Assembly (NCBI GenBank): GCA_024644085.1
Contig: JAHELS010000008.1
Coordinates: forward strand, 1 to 61,429
DNA from: Rhodopirellula sp.
GTDB lineage: Bacteria; Planctomycetota; Planctomycetia; Pirellulales; Pirellulaceae
Reading direction: 5' to 3'
DNA: 61,429 nucleotides
The number at the start of each line of letters is the position of its first letter. Position 1 is the first letter of the stretch. Made by a program: the position numbers and the translations under genes. Of this stretch, positions 52,272 to 61,429 are shown piece by piece. The notes below the pieces were generated by a model. The model was given only the letters and a program-made list of their open reading frames with translations, did no database searches and was not told the origin of the DNA.

Positions 52272-55200
52272 TCAACTCGGGGCACTGTCATCGGCGTTTT
52301 GCTCGCCCGAGGTATTCTTCGATGCCGAGGTAATCGCCGAATTGACTTCCTCCGGCAATGTACGCAAGTGGAGATCGCGTTGTGGAAACGAGATTTCGAT
52401 CTCCGCCCCACGAAATGCGTCGTCGATCGCCGTGTGCAATTCGTGAATCACCTTCAGCCGGTTTTGGTAACTGTTGATATGCGCACGCAACATGAAATTC
52501 AGACTGCTGTCGCCGAAGCCTTCAAAAATAGCCGTGGGACGCGGATCCTGCAGCACATCGGGATGATTCGTCGCAGTCTGCATTAATAACTGCTGGGCCC
52601 GGTAGGTGTCTGAACCGTATGCGATGCCGACGCCGATGGTGACGCGCGAGACCTCGTCGCTGCGGGTCCAATTCAGAAGTTTTCCAGTGATGAACTCCTT
52701 GTTCGGAACGATGTAATCCTTGCGGTCCCAATTCGTGATCGTGGTAGCGCGAATGCGGATTTTGGTGACGACGCCCGTCACACCATCGATCTCTACAACA
52801 TCGCCGACACGCACCGGCTGTTCGAACAGAATGATAATGCCGGCGACAAAGTTTGCGAACATTTCCTGAAGCCCGAACGCAAGACCAAACGTCAGCGCTG
52901 TCGCCATCCACTGTATCTGGTTCCAGTGCAAGCCGATTTTCCTGCACGCGATGATCAATCCGACGAGCACGATCGCGTAACTTGTCAGCGACGTGATTGC
53001 GTACCGGGTCGAATGGTCGAGCGGCAATCGCCTCAGCAACGAGAACTCCAGCAACCCGGGAATATTTCGTACCGCGGCGACGGTGACAACGATGATAAGT
53101 ATCGCCAGCACCAATTCATCGATCGTTACCTTGTCCTGAACATCGCGTGTTTCAGTAGTCTTTTTCCCGTCTTCACCAGAGATGGTCTCGGTTATCGTCT
53201 CCGTTGAAGTCCAAATCGGCCATTTTTCGAGAAAGTCAAGAGCCGGCGTCACGTCCTGCCATATTAACCATAACCCGATCAATGCGAAGGCAAGCATCAC
53301 CGTTTGCAGCAGTCGCCGGGTTTGCCGCATCTGGGCCTGCAACTCATCGGTCGTGGCAGTCGGCGCGATCGGAACTTCGGCCACCTTGTCCGGTACTTCT
53401 GCTTCGCGACGCAGCCGCATTTCATCAATGCGGAGTTTGCGACGATGCAACAGTACCCACCGCAACACGACCGAGATCGCCAAGCCAATCAAAAGCAACA
53501 AGCCGACCGATTGGAACAGCTGCCATCCCAATTGCTGAGCCGTGAAGAAGTACCCGATGACAGCCAGGACACCCAGGGCGATCGGGGTACCGACGGCCAA
53601 TGGATACCAGACAATGGTCAGGTGTTTCGCCCAACCATTCGGGTTTCGTCGGAGGTAATTTCCGGGTAACCCGTTGTGTGGATGAAGAAGCCGGGCAACC
53701 ATCCACACCAAGGAGGCCATTGCGGCAACAAAGAAATAACGCTCCAGTACATCGCGGCCGAATCCCCAACTGCTGACGCTGAGAAAACTTGACACAGCCA
53801 GAATTGGTATCGTGATCGCTTCGGCCCATCCCCCGGCGCGACGCAGCATCGCCACACCATCAGGTGGAAACTCGAAGTGGAAGACGGCGAGACCGGAAGG
53901 CCGACATACTTGTCGCACCAGCTCGGCGGGGAAGTAACCGATAGCGAACGTAGTCGCGAAGTGCGCCAGTGCCAAAGTCATTTGGTCGGTGCCGGCGACG
54001 TTGCCCAGACGCCAGCCGAAAAACCAGAGGAACAGCGGCAGCGGCGCGGCCGTTAACACAGCGAGCAATAGCGCCTTGAGGGTCGCAGTGAAGTCGGTGT
54101 AGTTTGCCTTGGTGACAACGTCGCCAATGCCTCGCACATGGCGTCGCAGCCGCGAGCGAGAGCGAATCACGGCGATAATGCCGATCAGCAACAATCCCCA
54201 CAGCGCAAAGTTGCTTTTCAGTTCATCGCCGATTTTTGACGCCAGATTGTTCCAGGCGGACGGACTGAGAAACCACCATTCATCGCGAGATGGAGCAAAT
54301 TGCGTCGTCAGCGGCTTGCTACTGCGGATCCACAAGATCCTCTTGTTAACGTAAAGCGTCGCCTCGTCAACAAGATCAATGATCTGCTGTTCCGTTGTCG
54401 AAAGCGAAACCAGCGTGTTGAAGTAAGTTGTTTGATTTCGTATGGCCGGGTCAAGGAATTCCGTCCGCTGTTGCTGGATTAATTCGCGAGCCTCCTCTTC
54501 GAGCGTCCTGCGCTCGGCGAAGGAAATCGGGGGATCGGCGGCGCTCAGCAGCGCGTCGACCGCGATCGACATTTTCAGGTTGCGGCGATCGGTCAAGTCG
54601 ATCAGATCGAATTGCGCTTCGTTGATGGTTGGCTGGCGCTCCCTGCTGCGCAACCGCAGCACCCCGGCGCGTGGCAGGCTCTGTTTCAGGTTTCTCAGCA
54701 ATGCACCAACGGCATCGGTCAACCCAACCGAATCGACGCGCGTAATCGCCTTCTCGTATGCATTTCGGATTCGTTCCAACTCTGCCGTGCGCGTCGCCAA
54801 CGAAACCTCCGTCGTCTCGATGTTTGTCGCGATAACCTGGCTATCGTTCGCCAATTCCTGGTTCTGCTGGCCAATGGGACGAAGAGCACGATGGAGCGTT
54901 GTAAGTTGGGCTTGAGCAGCTTCGACGCGTTGGGCCGCGTCGAGTGCCCTTTCGGATTCCACGGCGGCCTTGACGGCTGCCAACTGCAGTTCGAGCGTTT
55001 CAGCCTGGCGGTCCAGAAGGTCGCTAGTCATCTGAGGAAGCCCACTCGCCGTTTCAGCATCCATCAGGGCGATCTGGCTGCGAAGTGAATCGATGCGCGC
55101 GCTGATGAACGCCTGTGATGCCATCAACTCGGCAAGCTTAACTTCATCCTCGAGACTCATTTCTGAATTTGCCGTGGTCGCCGCGACCTGAGTCTTCCGC

Positions 55201-55709
55201 TCGGCCAACTGCTTGTCCAGCTCGACCAGTTCTGCCTCGTACTGTAGTCGCGTCTGCGTGGAACGTGCCAAGCTGGTGGCCGCGTCGGTAACCGCCGTTT
55301 TGGTTGTCGCCAGCCGAGCTTCCAGATCGACGAGCATCGGGTCAAGTTCGGCAAGCGGTTTTCCCACCGGCTTTTCGACCTCGAAACTCTTCAGCTGCTC
55401 GAACTGTTCGGTTGTTTCCTTCGCGCGGTCGGCGACCGAGTCGGTGGCTGTGACTCGTTTTTGTGTGGCATCGGCGAGCGACGCCGCGTCTTTCAGATGC
55501 GTCTCGCTCTGGGTGATGGTACCGAGCAGACTGGCTTTCTGTTCATCAGAGAGCTGTGACTGCTCGACCCGCGATTTCAGACCGGCAAGCAGCGATGAAT
55601 CGACGGCGGCCGTGCCTTGTGGAGGATCGGTCTGGGCAGCAAGCGGCGCGCTTAGTGATGCCGCGAGGAGAAAGATTGTCAGGAATCGATGGATCATTAT
55701 CAGTCGCAT
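52272..55709 (-). CDS. large MscS-family mechanosensitive channel (KefA/MscK-like)
   Basis: A 1145-residue protein, starting at 55709 or 55697, both followed by signal peptide MIHRFLTIFLLAASLSAPLAAQ. A long periplasmic coiled-coil region (about residues 25-490) precedes several TM helices. The channel core shows the pore-lining TM3 ALTFGLAFGLQEMFANFVAGIIILFEQPVRVGDVVEIDGVTGVV, the beta-domain KIRIRATTITNWDRKDYIVPNKEFITGKLLNW and the cytosolic C-terminal domain with SLNFMLRAHINSYQNRLKVIHELHTAIDDAFR. MscK-type channels release solutes on hypo-osmotic shock. The region between core and TMs (GEDGKKTTETRD) is charged. The gene sits between the LRR gene and a 540-bp intergenic region. Confidence 0.92.
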   Translation of the reverse strand: MRLIMIHRFLTIFLLAASLSAPLAAQTDPPQGTAAVDSSLLAGLKSRVEQSQLSDEQKASLLGTITQSETHLKDAASLADATQKRVTATDSVADRAKETTEQFEQLKSFEVEKPVGKPLAELDPMLVDLEARLATTKTAVTDAATSLARSTQTRLQYEAELVELDKQLAERKTQVAATTANSEMSLEDEVKLAELMASQAFISARIDSLRSQIALMDAETASGLPQMTSDLLDRQAETLELQLAAVKAAVESERALDAAQRVEAAQAQLTTLHRALRPIGQQNQELANDSQVIATNIETTEVSLATRTAELERIRNAYEKAITRVDSVGLTDAVGALLRNLKQSLPRAGVLRLRSRERQPTINEAQFDLIDLTDRRNLKMSIAVDALLSAADPPISFAERRTLEEEARELIQQQRTEFLDPAIRNQTTYFNTLVSLSTTEQQIIDLVDEATLYVNKRILWIRSSKPLTTQFAPSRDEWWFLSPSAWNNLASKIGDELKSNFALWGLLLIGIIAVIRSRSRLRRHVRGIGDVVTKANYTDFTATLKALLLAVLTAAPLPLFLWFFGWRLGNVAGTDQMTLALAHFATTFAIGYFPAELVRQVCRPSGLAVFHFEFPPDGVAMLRRAGGWAEAITIPILAVSSFLSVSSWGFGRDVLERYFFVAAMASLVWMVARLLHPHNGLPGNYLRRNPNGWAKHLTIVWYPLAVGTPIALGVLAVIGYFFTAQQLGWQLFQSVGLLLLIGLAISVVLRWVLLHRRKLRIDEMRLRREAEVPDKVAEVPIAPTATTDELQAQMRQTRRLLQTVMLAFALIGLWLIWQDVTPALDFLEKWPIWTSTETITETISGEDGKKTTETRDVQDKVTIDELVLAILIIVVTVAAVRNIPGLLEFSLLRRLPLDHSTRYAITSLTSYAIVLVGLIIACRKIGLHWNQIQWMATALTFGLAFGLQEMFANFVAGIIILFEQPVRVGDVVEIDGVTGVVTKIRIRATTITNWDRKDYIVPNKEFITGKLLNWTRSDEVSRVTIGVGIAYGSDTYRAQQLLMQTATNHPDVLQDPRPTAIFEGFGDSSLNFMLRAHINSYQNRLKVIHELHTAIDDAFRGAEIEISFPQRDLHLRTLPEEVNSAITSASKNTSGEQNADDSAPS

Positions 55710-56248
55710 GCCGAAATGCCGTCCGTTCGCAGTCAACACAGGTTTTGGTTCCCGCGATTGGATTTGAGTCTAATCGGATTCCGCCTGCTAGAGCGAGAGG
55801 GAGTCATGTTGACGAGGCGTGCGACGGGCAACCACGGCTCAAGGCCGCGCACGAATCGATTATTCCGGTTGTGAGCCCGATGCATCATGTATGTTTGCCC
55901 AGACGATCAAAGTCCTCGAATGTGAGAATAAACCCCAGCCCGGAAAGATACCGCGTGCTATGTTTCCAACGGCAGGCATTTCTGCCGCGCTGATTCGCCG
56001 GATTCGCTCGCGGAATCGACGATCCAGCGTGAAGCATTTGGGGGCACACATAGAATGTTTCAGCAATACGCCGGGGTCCTTTGGACGCTGAACGTACCCG
56101 GTTCACAACATCATTCGCGCCAGCGCGTCAACCGACACCATCGGTCGACTTCTCGCGTCGATGCGCCGCGGTCGGAGTGTTGTTCCGACACAGTATTCGA
56201 CAATCCTTGTAGGGAAGTCAGCTCACCGCCCATCGGAAAGGGCGGGAT
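55710..56248. other. 540-bp intergenic region
   Basis: This gap lies between the divergent MscS and histidine kinase genes and must carry the promoters of both. A small hairpin-like GTCGGAGTGTTGTTCCGACAC is visible near 56169-56189. I found no open frame with family similarity and no recognisable RNA gene. Confidence 0.4.
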
Positions 56249-58606
56249 ATGAGTCTCTCGCTGGCACGACGCTCAATCAATTCGAGCAACGACACAGTTT
56301 GCTCGAGGGAGATATTCGAGCAACACCTGCGGACGCAGCGCGTCCAGGCCGATCACATGTTGGCGGTGTTGCTATTGGCTCAATGGGTTTTCGCGATTGG
56401 CTGTGCCTTGTTCGTCTCGCCGCGAACATGGTTCGGTGCGGAAAGCGACATTCATATCCACGTGTGGAGCGCCGCCCTGATTGGCGGTCTGCTGTCGATT
56501 TTCCCGTCGTACCTCGCGTGGCGGTTTCCCGGCGATCGGCTGACTCGAATGGTGATGTCGTCTGCACAGATCCTTTACTCGGCGCTGTTGATTCACTTGA
56601 TGGGTGGTCGCATCGAGGCACATTTTCATGTTTTTGGATCACTTGCGTTCTTGGCCTTCTACAAGGATCGCTGGGTATTTGTGCCGGCGGTATTGATTGT
56701 CACCGCTGACCACTTGTTGCGCGGGACTTTCTGGCCACAGTCGGTTTTCGGAGTGCTCACACCGGCGCCGTTTCGGGCCTTCGAGCATGCCGGATGGGTA
56801 TTGTTTGAAACGATGTTTCTGCTCTGGGGTGTGGAGCAGAATCTTATTTCTCTGCGAGAGCTGTCGCAGCTGCACGCCTCGCTGCGAACAGACCGCGACT
56901 TGCTCGAGCAGCGCGTCGAGGAGCGGACTCACGAGATTGACCGCCAGCGCCGGATTCAGGAAACGATACTTCAAAACATTCCCGTGGCCGTGTTCTGGAA
57001 AGATAACGAGGGGCAATTCATAGGATGCAACGAGATGTTTTCGAGCTTTGTAGGCTTGGAAACTCCCCAGGAAATAATCGGGATGAGGACCGAGAACCTG
57101 CCCGCCTATGAGCGTCTGTCGCAAAAGAAAGCGGGCGTACTTCATTGGTCCAAATCTGACTTGCCTCTTCCCCTGATGTACCACCAGGAACGATTGAGAG
57201 ACTCGTCGGGGCGAGAACGGTTCGTGTTGTCGGGAATGACGGCCCTCCGCGACGATCAAGACGAGATATTCGGCACTTTAGGTACGTTCAACGATATCAC
57301 ACCGCTGAAGGATGCTCAGTCCCACGCGACGTCGTTGGCGGAGGTGATTCGTCAATCTCCTAACGAAGTTTACATTTTCGACTTCGATTCGCTGCGATTC
57401 ATCGAGGCCAACAAGGGTGCGTGCGAAAACCTTGGCTACGATCGCAGCGAACTACTTCGGATGACACCTGTCGATATCAAACCGGAGATGACCGAAGCAC
57501 AGCTCCGCAAAACTCTTGGCGAAGCCGTCGACAAAGATTCCAGGACGTGCACGTTCGAAACGGTGCACAAACGAAAAGATCAAACACTGTATCCGGTCCA
57601 AGTCGATGTTCATGAATCGGTGTTCGACGGACGACGAGTGTTTGTAGCGTTCGTGTCCGATTTGACTCATCGACAGGAGCTCGAGCAACAATTATCCCAG
57701 TCGCAGAAACTTGAGGCGATTGGACAACTTGCCGCGGGTGTCGCCCACGAAATCAATACACCGATGCAGTGCGTCAGCGGCAACGTCGAATTCATGAAAG
57801 CTGGCTATCGTCGAATTTTCGAGTACATCAAGGGCGTGAACGAGTTACTGGAAAAACGAGACCTTGATCCTGAATCTCGAATCGGCGAAGCGGCAAAACT
57901 TGAAAAGAAACTCCGTTTTGACGTCCTGCGCCGGCAGACGCCCGATGCGATCGAGGAGGCTGCGGTTGCGGTCCAGCGGGTGATCGAAATTGTGCGGGCG
58001 ATGAAGTTCATGTCGCATCCGGGGAAGAAAGAGCGGTCCGAAGTCGACTTGAATGAACTCATCCAAAACGCAACCGTGATGACTCGGAATCGCTGGAAGA
58101 TTGTCGCCGAATTGGAGTTGGATCTCGACGCCGAGTTGCCTCTCCTTGAGGCATTCCCGGCCGAGTTGAGCCAGGTGTTCGTCAACACAATTGTCAATGC
58201 GGCCGATGCGATCAGTGAAAAGATCGCTTCGGGTGCAAGTCAACTGGGTCGAATCGGCATTTCGACCCGCACCGTCAACGATGAAATCGAGATCACGATT
58301 ACCGACACCGGGGCCGGCATGTCGGAAGAAGTCCGTGCGCGAGTCTTTGATCAATTCTTCACCACCAAAGACGTCGGCAAAGGAACCGGGCTCGGGCTCG
58401 CGATAACCTGGGACACCATCGCCCGCAAACATGGTGGCACGATCGCGGTCGAGTCGTCGCCTGGAGAAGGTTCGACCTTCATCATCTCGCTTCCGACTAC
58501 ATTCCCCGTTGACGACGGGGAAGATCTTGAGTCGAAATCGAGATCAAACATTCCCCCCCTGAGTGCCGGGGACGGATTCACTGAAACCGTTGTAAATTGC
58601 CCCTGA
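56249..58606 (+). CDS. membrane PAS-domain sensor histidine kinase
   Basis: A 785-residue kinase with an N-terminal membrane sensor of about six helices (residues 35-205). This sensor contains two histidine patches, [15 protein letters not shown] and [24 protein letters not shown], typical of an uncharacterised sensor type. A coiled coil (about 210-235, [12 protein letters not shown]) is followed by two PAS domains (about 240-370, and 370-470 with [20 protein letters not shown]). The kinase core has phosphorylatable His500 in [42 protein letters not shown] and [19 protein letters not shown]. The next gene, 51 bp downstream, is a response regulator, likely its partner. Confidence 0.92.
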   Translation: MSLSLARRSINSSNDTVCSREIFEQHLRTQRVQADHMLAVLLLAQWVFAIGCALFVSPRTWFGAESDIHIHVWSAALIGGLLSIFPSYLAWRFPGDRLTRMVMSSAQILYSALLIHLMGGRIEAHFHVFGSLAFLAFYKDRWVFVPAVLIVTADHLLRGTFWPQSVFGVLTPAPFRAFEHAGWVLFETMFLLWGVEQNLISLRELSQLHASLRTDRDLLEQRVEERTHEIDRQRRIQETILQNIPVAVFWKDNEGQFIGCNEMFSSFVGLETPQEIIGMRTENLPAYERLSQKKAGVLHWSKSDLPLPLMYHQERLRDSSGRERFVLSGMTALRDDQDEIFGTLGTFNDITPLKDAQSHATSLAEVIRQSPNEVYIFDFDSLRFIEANKGACENLGYDRSELLRMTPVDIKPEMTEAQLRKTLGEAVDKDSRTCTFETVHKRKDQTLYPVQVDVHESVFDGRRVFVAFVSDLTHRQELEQQLSQSQKLEAIGQLAAGVAHEINTPMQCVSGNVEFMKAGYRRIFEYIKGVNELLEKRDLDPESRIGEAAKLEKKLRFDVLRRQTPDAIEEAAVAVQRVIEIVRAMKFMSHPGKKERSEVDLNELIQNATVMTRNRWKIVAELELDLDAELPLLEAFPAELSQVFVNTIVNAADAISEKIASGASQLGRIGISTRTVNDEIEITITDTGAGMSEEVRARVFDQFFTTKDVGKGTGLGLAITWDTIARKHGGTIAVESSPGEGSTFIISLPTTFPVDDGEDLESKSRSNIPPLSAGDGFTETVVNCP

Positions 58607-58657
58607 TTTTTCCCACCTCGTTACACGAAGTACTGAAGTAATCCAAAGGCTGATGCA

Positions 58658-59929
58658 ATGAACCAACGTGTTCTTTTTGTCGATGACGACCGGTCACTAT
58701 TGAACATGCTCGAGCGGAATTTTTCGCTCGAGCTCGACGTATCCACTGCCGAGTCGGGCCCCGAAGCGCTGCAACTCATCCTGGACTCAGAGCCTTTTGC
58801 GGTGACGATGGTGGACATGCGAATGCCCGAGATGCACGGCGTCGAGCTTATCCAGCGGGCACGCGAATTCGCTCCCGATTCCACCTACATCATGCTTACC
58901 GGGAATCAGGACGTAAACACGGCGATGCAGGCGGTCAACGACGGCCAGGTTTTTCGCTTCCTCAACAAACCGTGCGAGATCGCCGAAATCCGCAGGGCGA
59001 TCGAGGCTGGCATGCAACAGCATGATTTCATGACCGGCCAAATCGAGCTGCTCAATGACACGTTCACCGGGGCCGTCGGTGTGCTGAGCGAGATCGTCGA
59101 GTCGATGGAAAAGACGGTCATCAGCGCCGATGCGATCAAGTCGATCGCCGAGGACCTGACGCAGCAGCTGAATATCGAAACCAATTGGGCCACGCCCTGG
59201 ACCGCACGTTTCCTGGTGGTTGGCTTGCCACTGTTGACCGACGCGCAGAGACAGGAATTGATCCAGCAACCGATCGCCTCGACACCACACATCAAATCGG
59301 TCCGACAACTGATTGAAATGTCGGCCAGCCTGATCCGGCGGATCCCCAGACTTGACGCAGTCACCGATGTCCTTGACGCCGCCTCGACCGTGGATGGAAG
59401 CTTTACCGTCGGCGATGACGGATCGAAACCGCTCGCGACGGCATTGATGCTCGCTTTCTACACCGATTTGCTGCGTCGACGGGGCACGGCGGACCCATCG
59501 ATCTTGCCGGAACTTCGGATGCGGTTTTCGGCACTGTCCGAGCCAGCCCACGAAGTGCTCGCTGAGATGCTTGGTTGCACTGCCACGGAAGAAGGGGACG
59601 AAAGTGTTGAGCGAAAGGGGTTGCTGCCTTCGCAACTTGAAGAGGGAATGGTCGTGGCTGTCGACGTTACCAACGGCGAGAACGTTCTCCTGGTCGCCGA
59701 AGGACGCCGGTTGACAGCGGCGATGATCGAGCGACTCGAACAATTGTCCTCAGCCGCGGAGATCAAAATCGAAGTACTGGTTCCGAGAGGGACGGACCCC
59801 GAGGAGGAACCGGAAAATTCGGATGGCAGCCGCGGAGTCTCAGAAACATCCGACACGATTCCGGCCAACGATGCGGAACCACCCGATGAGGCTTCGTCAG
59901 TATCTGGCGCGCAGGCATCCGATGCTTGA
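58658..59929 (+). CDS. response regulator with degenerate HD-like output domain
   Basis: A 423-residue regulator. The receiver (residues 1-125) has VDDDRS, the phosphoacceptor Asp53 in TMVDMRMPEMHG and Lys104 in FLNKPCE, matching RpfG-type receivers. Residues about 130-320 resemble the HD-GYP helical domain in layout (SEIVESMEKTVISADAIKSIAEDLTQQLNIETNWATPW, IPRLDAVTDVLDAAS). The His and HD metal-binding residues are missing, so phosphodiesterase activity is unlikely. A small beta-domain (SQLEEGMVVAVDVTNGENVLLVAEGR, about 330-385) and an acidic, disordered tail end the protein. It follows the histidine kinase gene and is probably its cognate partner. Confidence 0.85.
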   Translation: MNQRVLFVDDDRSLLNMLERNFSLELDVSTAESGPEALQLILDSEPFAVTMVDMRMPEMHGVELIQRAREFAPDSTYIMLTGNQDVNTAMQAVNDGQVFRFLNKPCEIAEIRRAIEAGMQQHDFMTGQIELLNDTFTGAVGVLSEIVESMEKTVISADAIKSIAEDLTQQLNIETNWATPWTARFLVVGLPLLTDAQRQELIQQPIASTPHIKSVRQLIEMSASLIRRIPRLDAVTDVLDAASTVDGSFTVGDDGSKPLATALMLAFYTDLLRRRGTADPSILPELRMRFSALSEPAHEVLAEMLGCTATEEGDESVERKGLLPSQLEEGMVVAVDVTNGENVLLVAEGRRLTAAMIERLEQLSSAAEIKIEVLVPRGTDPEEEPENSDGSRGVSETSDTIPANDAEPPDEASSVSGAQASDA

Positions 59930-60078
59930 ACGCACCGGTCTCCAACGAGAGACGGGATGTTGTAAATCAAGCCGGGGATCGGATCATTGCTAGACACCTC
60001 GAGGAATCGCGAAAATGATAAACTGGCGTCACGCCTCCGATTCAGGCCTTCGCAACTTCCTTTCGCTGGATCTCGCTC

Positions 60079-61008
60079 ATGCCCGCCTTCCAAGTTCAGC
60101 GCAGCCATGTGATCGCCGCGCCAATTGAAAGTGTCTTTGACACGGTCGCCGACTTCGGAACCTGGACAAAATGGTCGCCCTGGCTTCGCATTGACAAAGA
60201 AGCCGAAGTCAAGGTCAGCGACGACCCGCGGTCCTTGCATTCGACCTACCATTGGTCCGGCGAGTTGGTCGGGCGGGGCGAGATCGAGCACATGCGGCTC
60301 GAACGTCCGAATTCGATCGAAGATGAACTGCGATTCCTCGAACCATACGAGTCGACCTCGCAGGTTCGGTTCCTATTCGAACCCCAAGGCGACGCAACCA
60401 GGATCACCTGGGAAATGCATGGCAAGTTGCCCTGGTTCTTGTTTTGGATGCGGTCGAACATGGAGTCGTTCCTTGGCATGGATTATCAACGGGGACTGCG
60501 AATGCTCGGCGAATTCATCGAAACCGGGACGGTTATCTCTGAGACCGAAGTGATCGGAATCGAACCGATCGACTCGATGAACGTCTACGGCGTGCGTGAC
60601 TCGAGCACTCTGGCCGAAATCGGCAATGCAATCGAGAAAGCAATCGAAATCGTGCAACAGGAAGTCGGCAGCGACGATACGAATTGCCAAGGAGAAATGG
60701 TCAGCGTTTACCATCCGTGTGATCTGCGCAAGGGCCGCATGGACTTTACCGCCGGCTTCGCCATCAGCGAAAAGATCGAGGTGCCCGGACGACTGTCCCA
60801 TTGCCAGATCCCCGCGGGGGATGCACTGCACATTCGCCACACAGGAAAATATGACAATCTCGGAAATGCCTGGAGCGGAGCGCACCAGTACGCCCGGTAC
60901 AAGAAGATAAAGCTCGCTCGTCGCGACGCGATCGAGATTTATCGGAACGACCCAGCAGAGACGTCGGAGAAGGATCTCGTGACCGATATCTATCTACTGA
61001 TCAAGTAG
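60079..61008 (+). CDS. SRPBCC-GyrI-like effector-binding fusion protein
   Basis: A 309-residue cytoplasmic protein. The N-terminal 155 residues are a SRPBCC/START-like ligand pocket (VIAAPIESVFDTVADFGTWTKWSPWLRID, STYHWSGE, GEIEHMRLERP, ITWEMHGKLPWFLFWM). The C-terminal 145 residues are an AraC-effector/GyrI-like domain (SMNVYGVRDSSTLAEIGNAIEKAI, CQIPAGDALHIRHTGKYDNLGNAWSGAHQYARYKK, IEIYRNDPAETSEKDLVTDIYLLIK). Such fusions are thought to bind small molecules; no DNA-binding domain is present. An unlinked role is likely, since the nearest genes encode a two-component pair. Confidence 0.85.
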   Translation: MPAFQVQRSHVIAAPIESVFDTVADFGTWTKWSPWLRIDKEAEVKVSDDPRSLHSTYHWSGELVGRGEIEHMRLERPNSIEDELRFLEPYESTSQVRFLFEPQGDATRITWEMHGKLPWFLFWMRSNMESFLGMDYQRGLRMLGEFIETGTVISETEVIGIEPIDSMNVYGVRDSSTLAEIGNAIEKAIEIVQQEVGSDDTNCQGEMVSVYHPCDLRKGRMDFTAGFAISEKIEVPGRLSHCQIPAGDALHIRHTGKYDNLGNAWSGAHQYARYKKIKLARRDAIEIYRNDPAETSEKDLVTDIYLLIK

Positions 61009-61429
61009 TCGGCCAATGGACGTCGCTGCCTTGGTCAGATGAAAAACAGTCTTCAGGAATTGGCCTGCGTGAATTTGCCCCAAACTCACGGCAAGCCGCT
61101 GGGTAGGATCATCCCTTATTTCATTTCACCAGATGAATCGGTCCTGCCGCATTTCACTGCGGACATCCGCAATTACCCGCAAATATCCATTCGCTCTTCG
61201 ATCCAGGGCAAATATGGAGCGATGCGGCGGCCGGCCTGGCTCACCCAACCTTGCTTTGTTTCCGGCACAAATAGCGGAATTCGCGGCCTTCGAGCTGCGC
61301 CCGCCCCTGGATGCGTCTCGATTGGCTGCACGCCGAAGCGGGCCTTGGCATAATGACTCGTCCACCCCCACCCGATCACAATCCTTCACTTGCGAGCCGT
61401 TTTCCGATGACCAGATTGAACCGTCGCCA
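61009..61429. other. terminal 420-bp region without assigned gene
   Basis: Short open frames exist on both strands (for example 61039-61353 on the + strand), but none has recognisable family similarity, a signal peptide or a good RBS. The gene to which the window end belongs may start further on. I see nothing reportable here. Confidence 0.4.

Noticed and set aside
61039..61429. Short open frames at the window end
   Set aside because: No RBS, no domain and overlapping frames on both strands; left unassigned.

Overview
The window looks like a chromosomal segment of a marine-type planctomycete, most probably of the Pirellulaceae (Rhodopirellula/Blastopirellula relatives). The evidence is four formylglycine-type sulfatases, a very large PVC-type dehydrogenase/cytochrome c protein, planctomycete-style Ser/Thr kinases with TPR tails, an ECF sigma factor translationally coupled to a kinase, a TIGR02996/leucine-rich-repeat protein, a VIT/vWA protein and a moderately high G+C content. 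No rRNA, tRNA, CRISPR array, transposase or phage gene was recognised. The assignment is an inference from gene content.

Layout. 1-3.7 kb: end of an acyl-CoA dehydrogenase, a PhnD-like binding protein without a signal peptide, a GlsB/YeaQ membrane protein, a CNNM/CBS membrane protein and a small acidic protein. 3.8-13.2 kb: a polysaccharide-degradation cluster on the + strand (beta-helix protein, two sulfatases, a GH2 glycosidase, a third sulfatase), preceded by the wreck of an AraC/XylR-type regulator and followed by a perfect 32-bp inverted repeat. 13.4-16.4 kb: minus-strand metallopeptidase, LRR and membrane-protein remnants, a PP2C phosphatase and a glycine-zipper stress protein. 16.9-22.6 kb: a 1411-aa kinase/cyclase-like/AAA/TPR protein and an FAD-dependent oxidoreductase. 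22.7-28.3 kb: a serine hydrolase and a lone receiver protein, divergent from a 1321-aa periplasmic-propeller histidine kinase with a PDZ domain. 28.3-34.3 kb: an SDR, an LVIVD-repeat protein, then an ECF sigma/Ser-Thr kinase operon. 34.3-38.6 kb: a sulfatase-GH43 fusion and a PlsC-type acyltransferase. 38.8-41.7 kb: a VIT/vWA protein with a Gly-rich/TM/Arg-rich tail, followed by a rhombosortase-like protease. 41.7-50.4 kb: a TIM-barrel isomerase-like protein, an amidohydrolase, an MFS transporter and a 1646-aa multidomain redox protein. 50.5-61 kb: an LRR protein, a large MscS channel, a histidine kinase/response-regulator pair and a SRPBCC-GyrI-like fusion.

How the genes work together. The beta-helix protein, sulfatases and GH2 enzyme should desulfate and cleave a sulfated polysaccharide; the distant sulfatase-GH43 fusion carries a sulfatase domain very like the one at 11.8 kb and may serve the same or a related substrate. 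Signalling is over-represented (two kinases, a phosphatase, two histidine kinases, two receivers, one sigma factor). The most notable candidate system is the adjacent VIT/vWA protein and rhombosortase, which looks like a dedicated surface-protein sorting pair. Other unusual items are domain combinations: a cyclase domain without metal-binding Asp residues inside the large kinase, a PDZ inserted in a two-component propeller, and a protein joining an SGNH-like domain, dehydrogenase, PA14, cupredoxin and cytochrome c.
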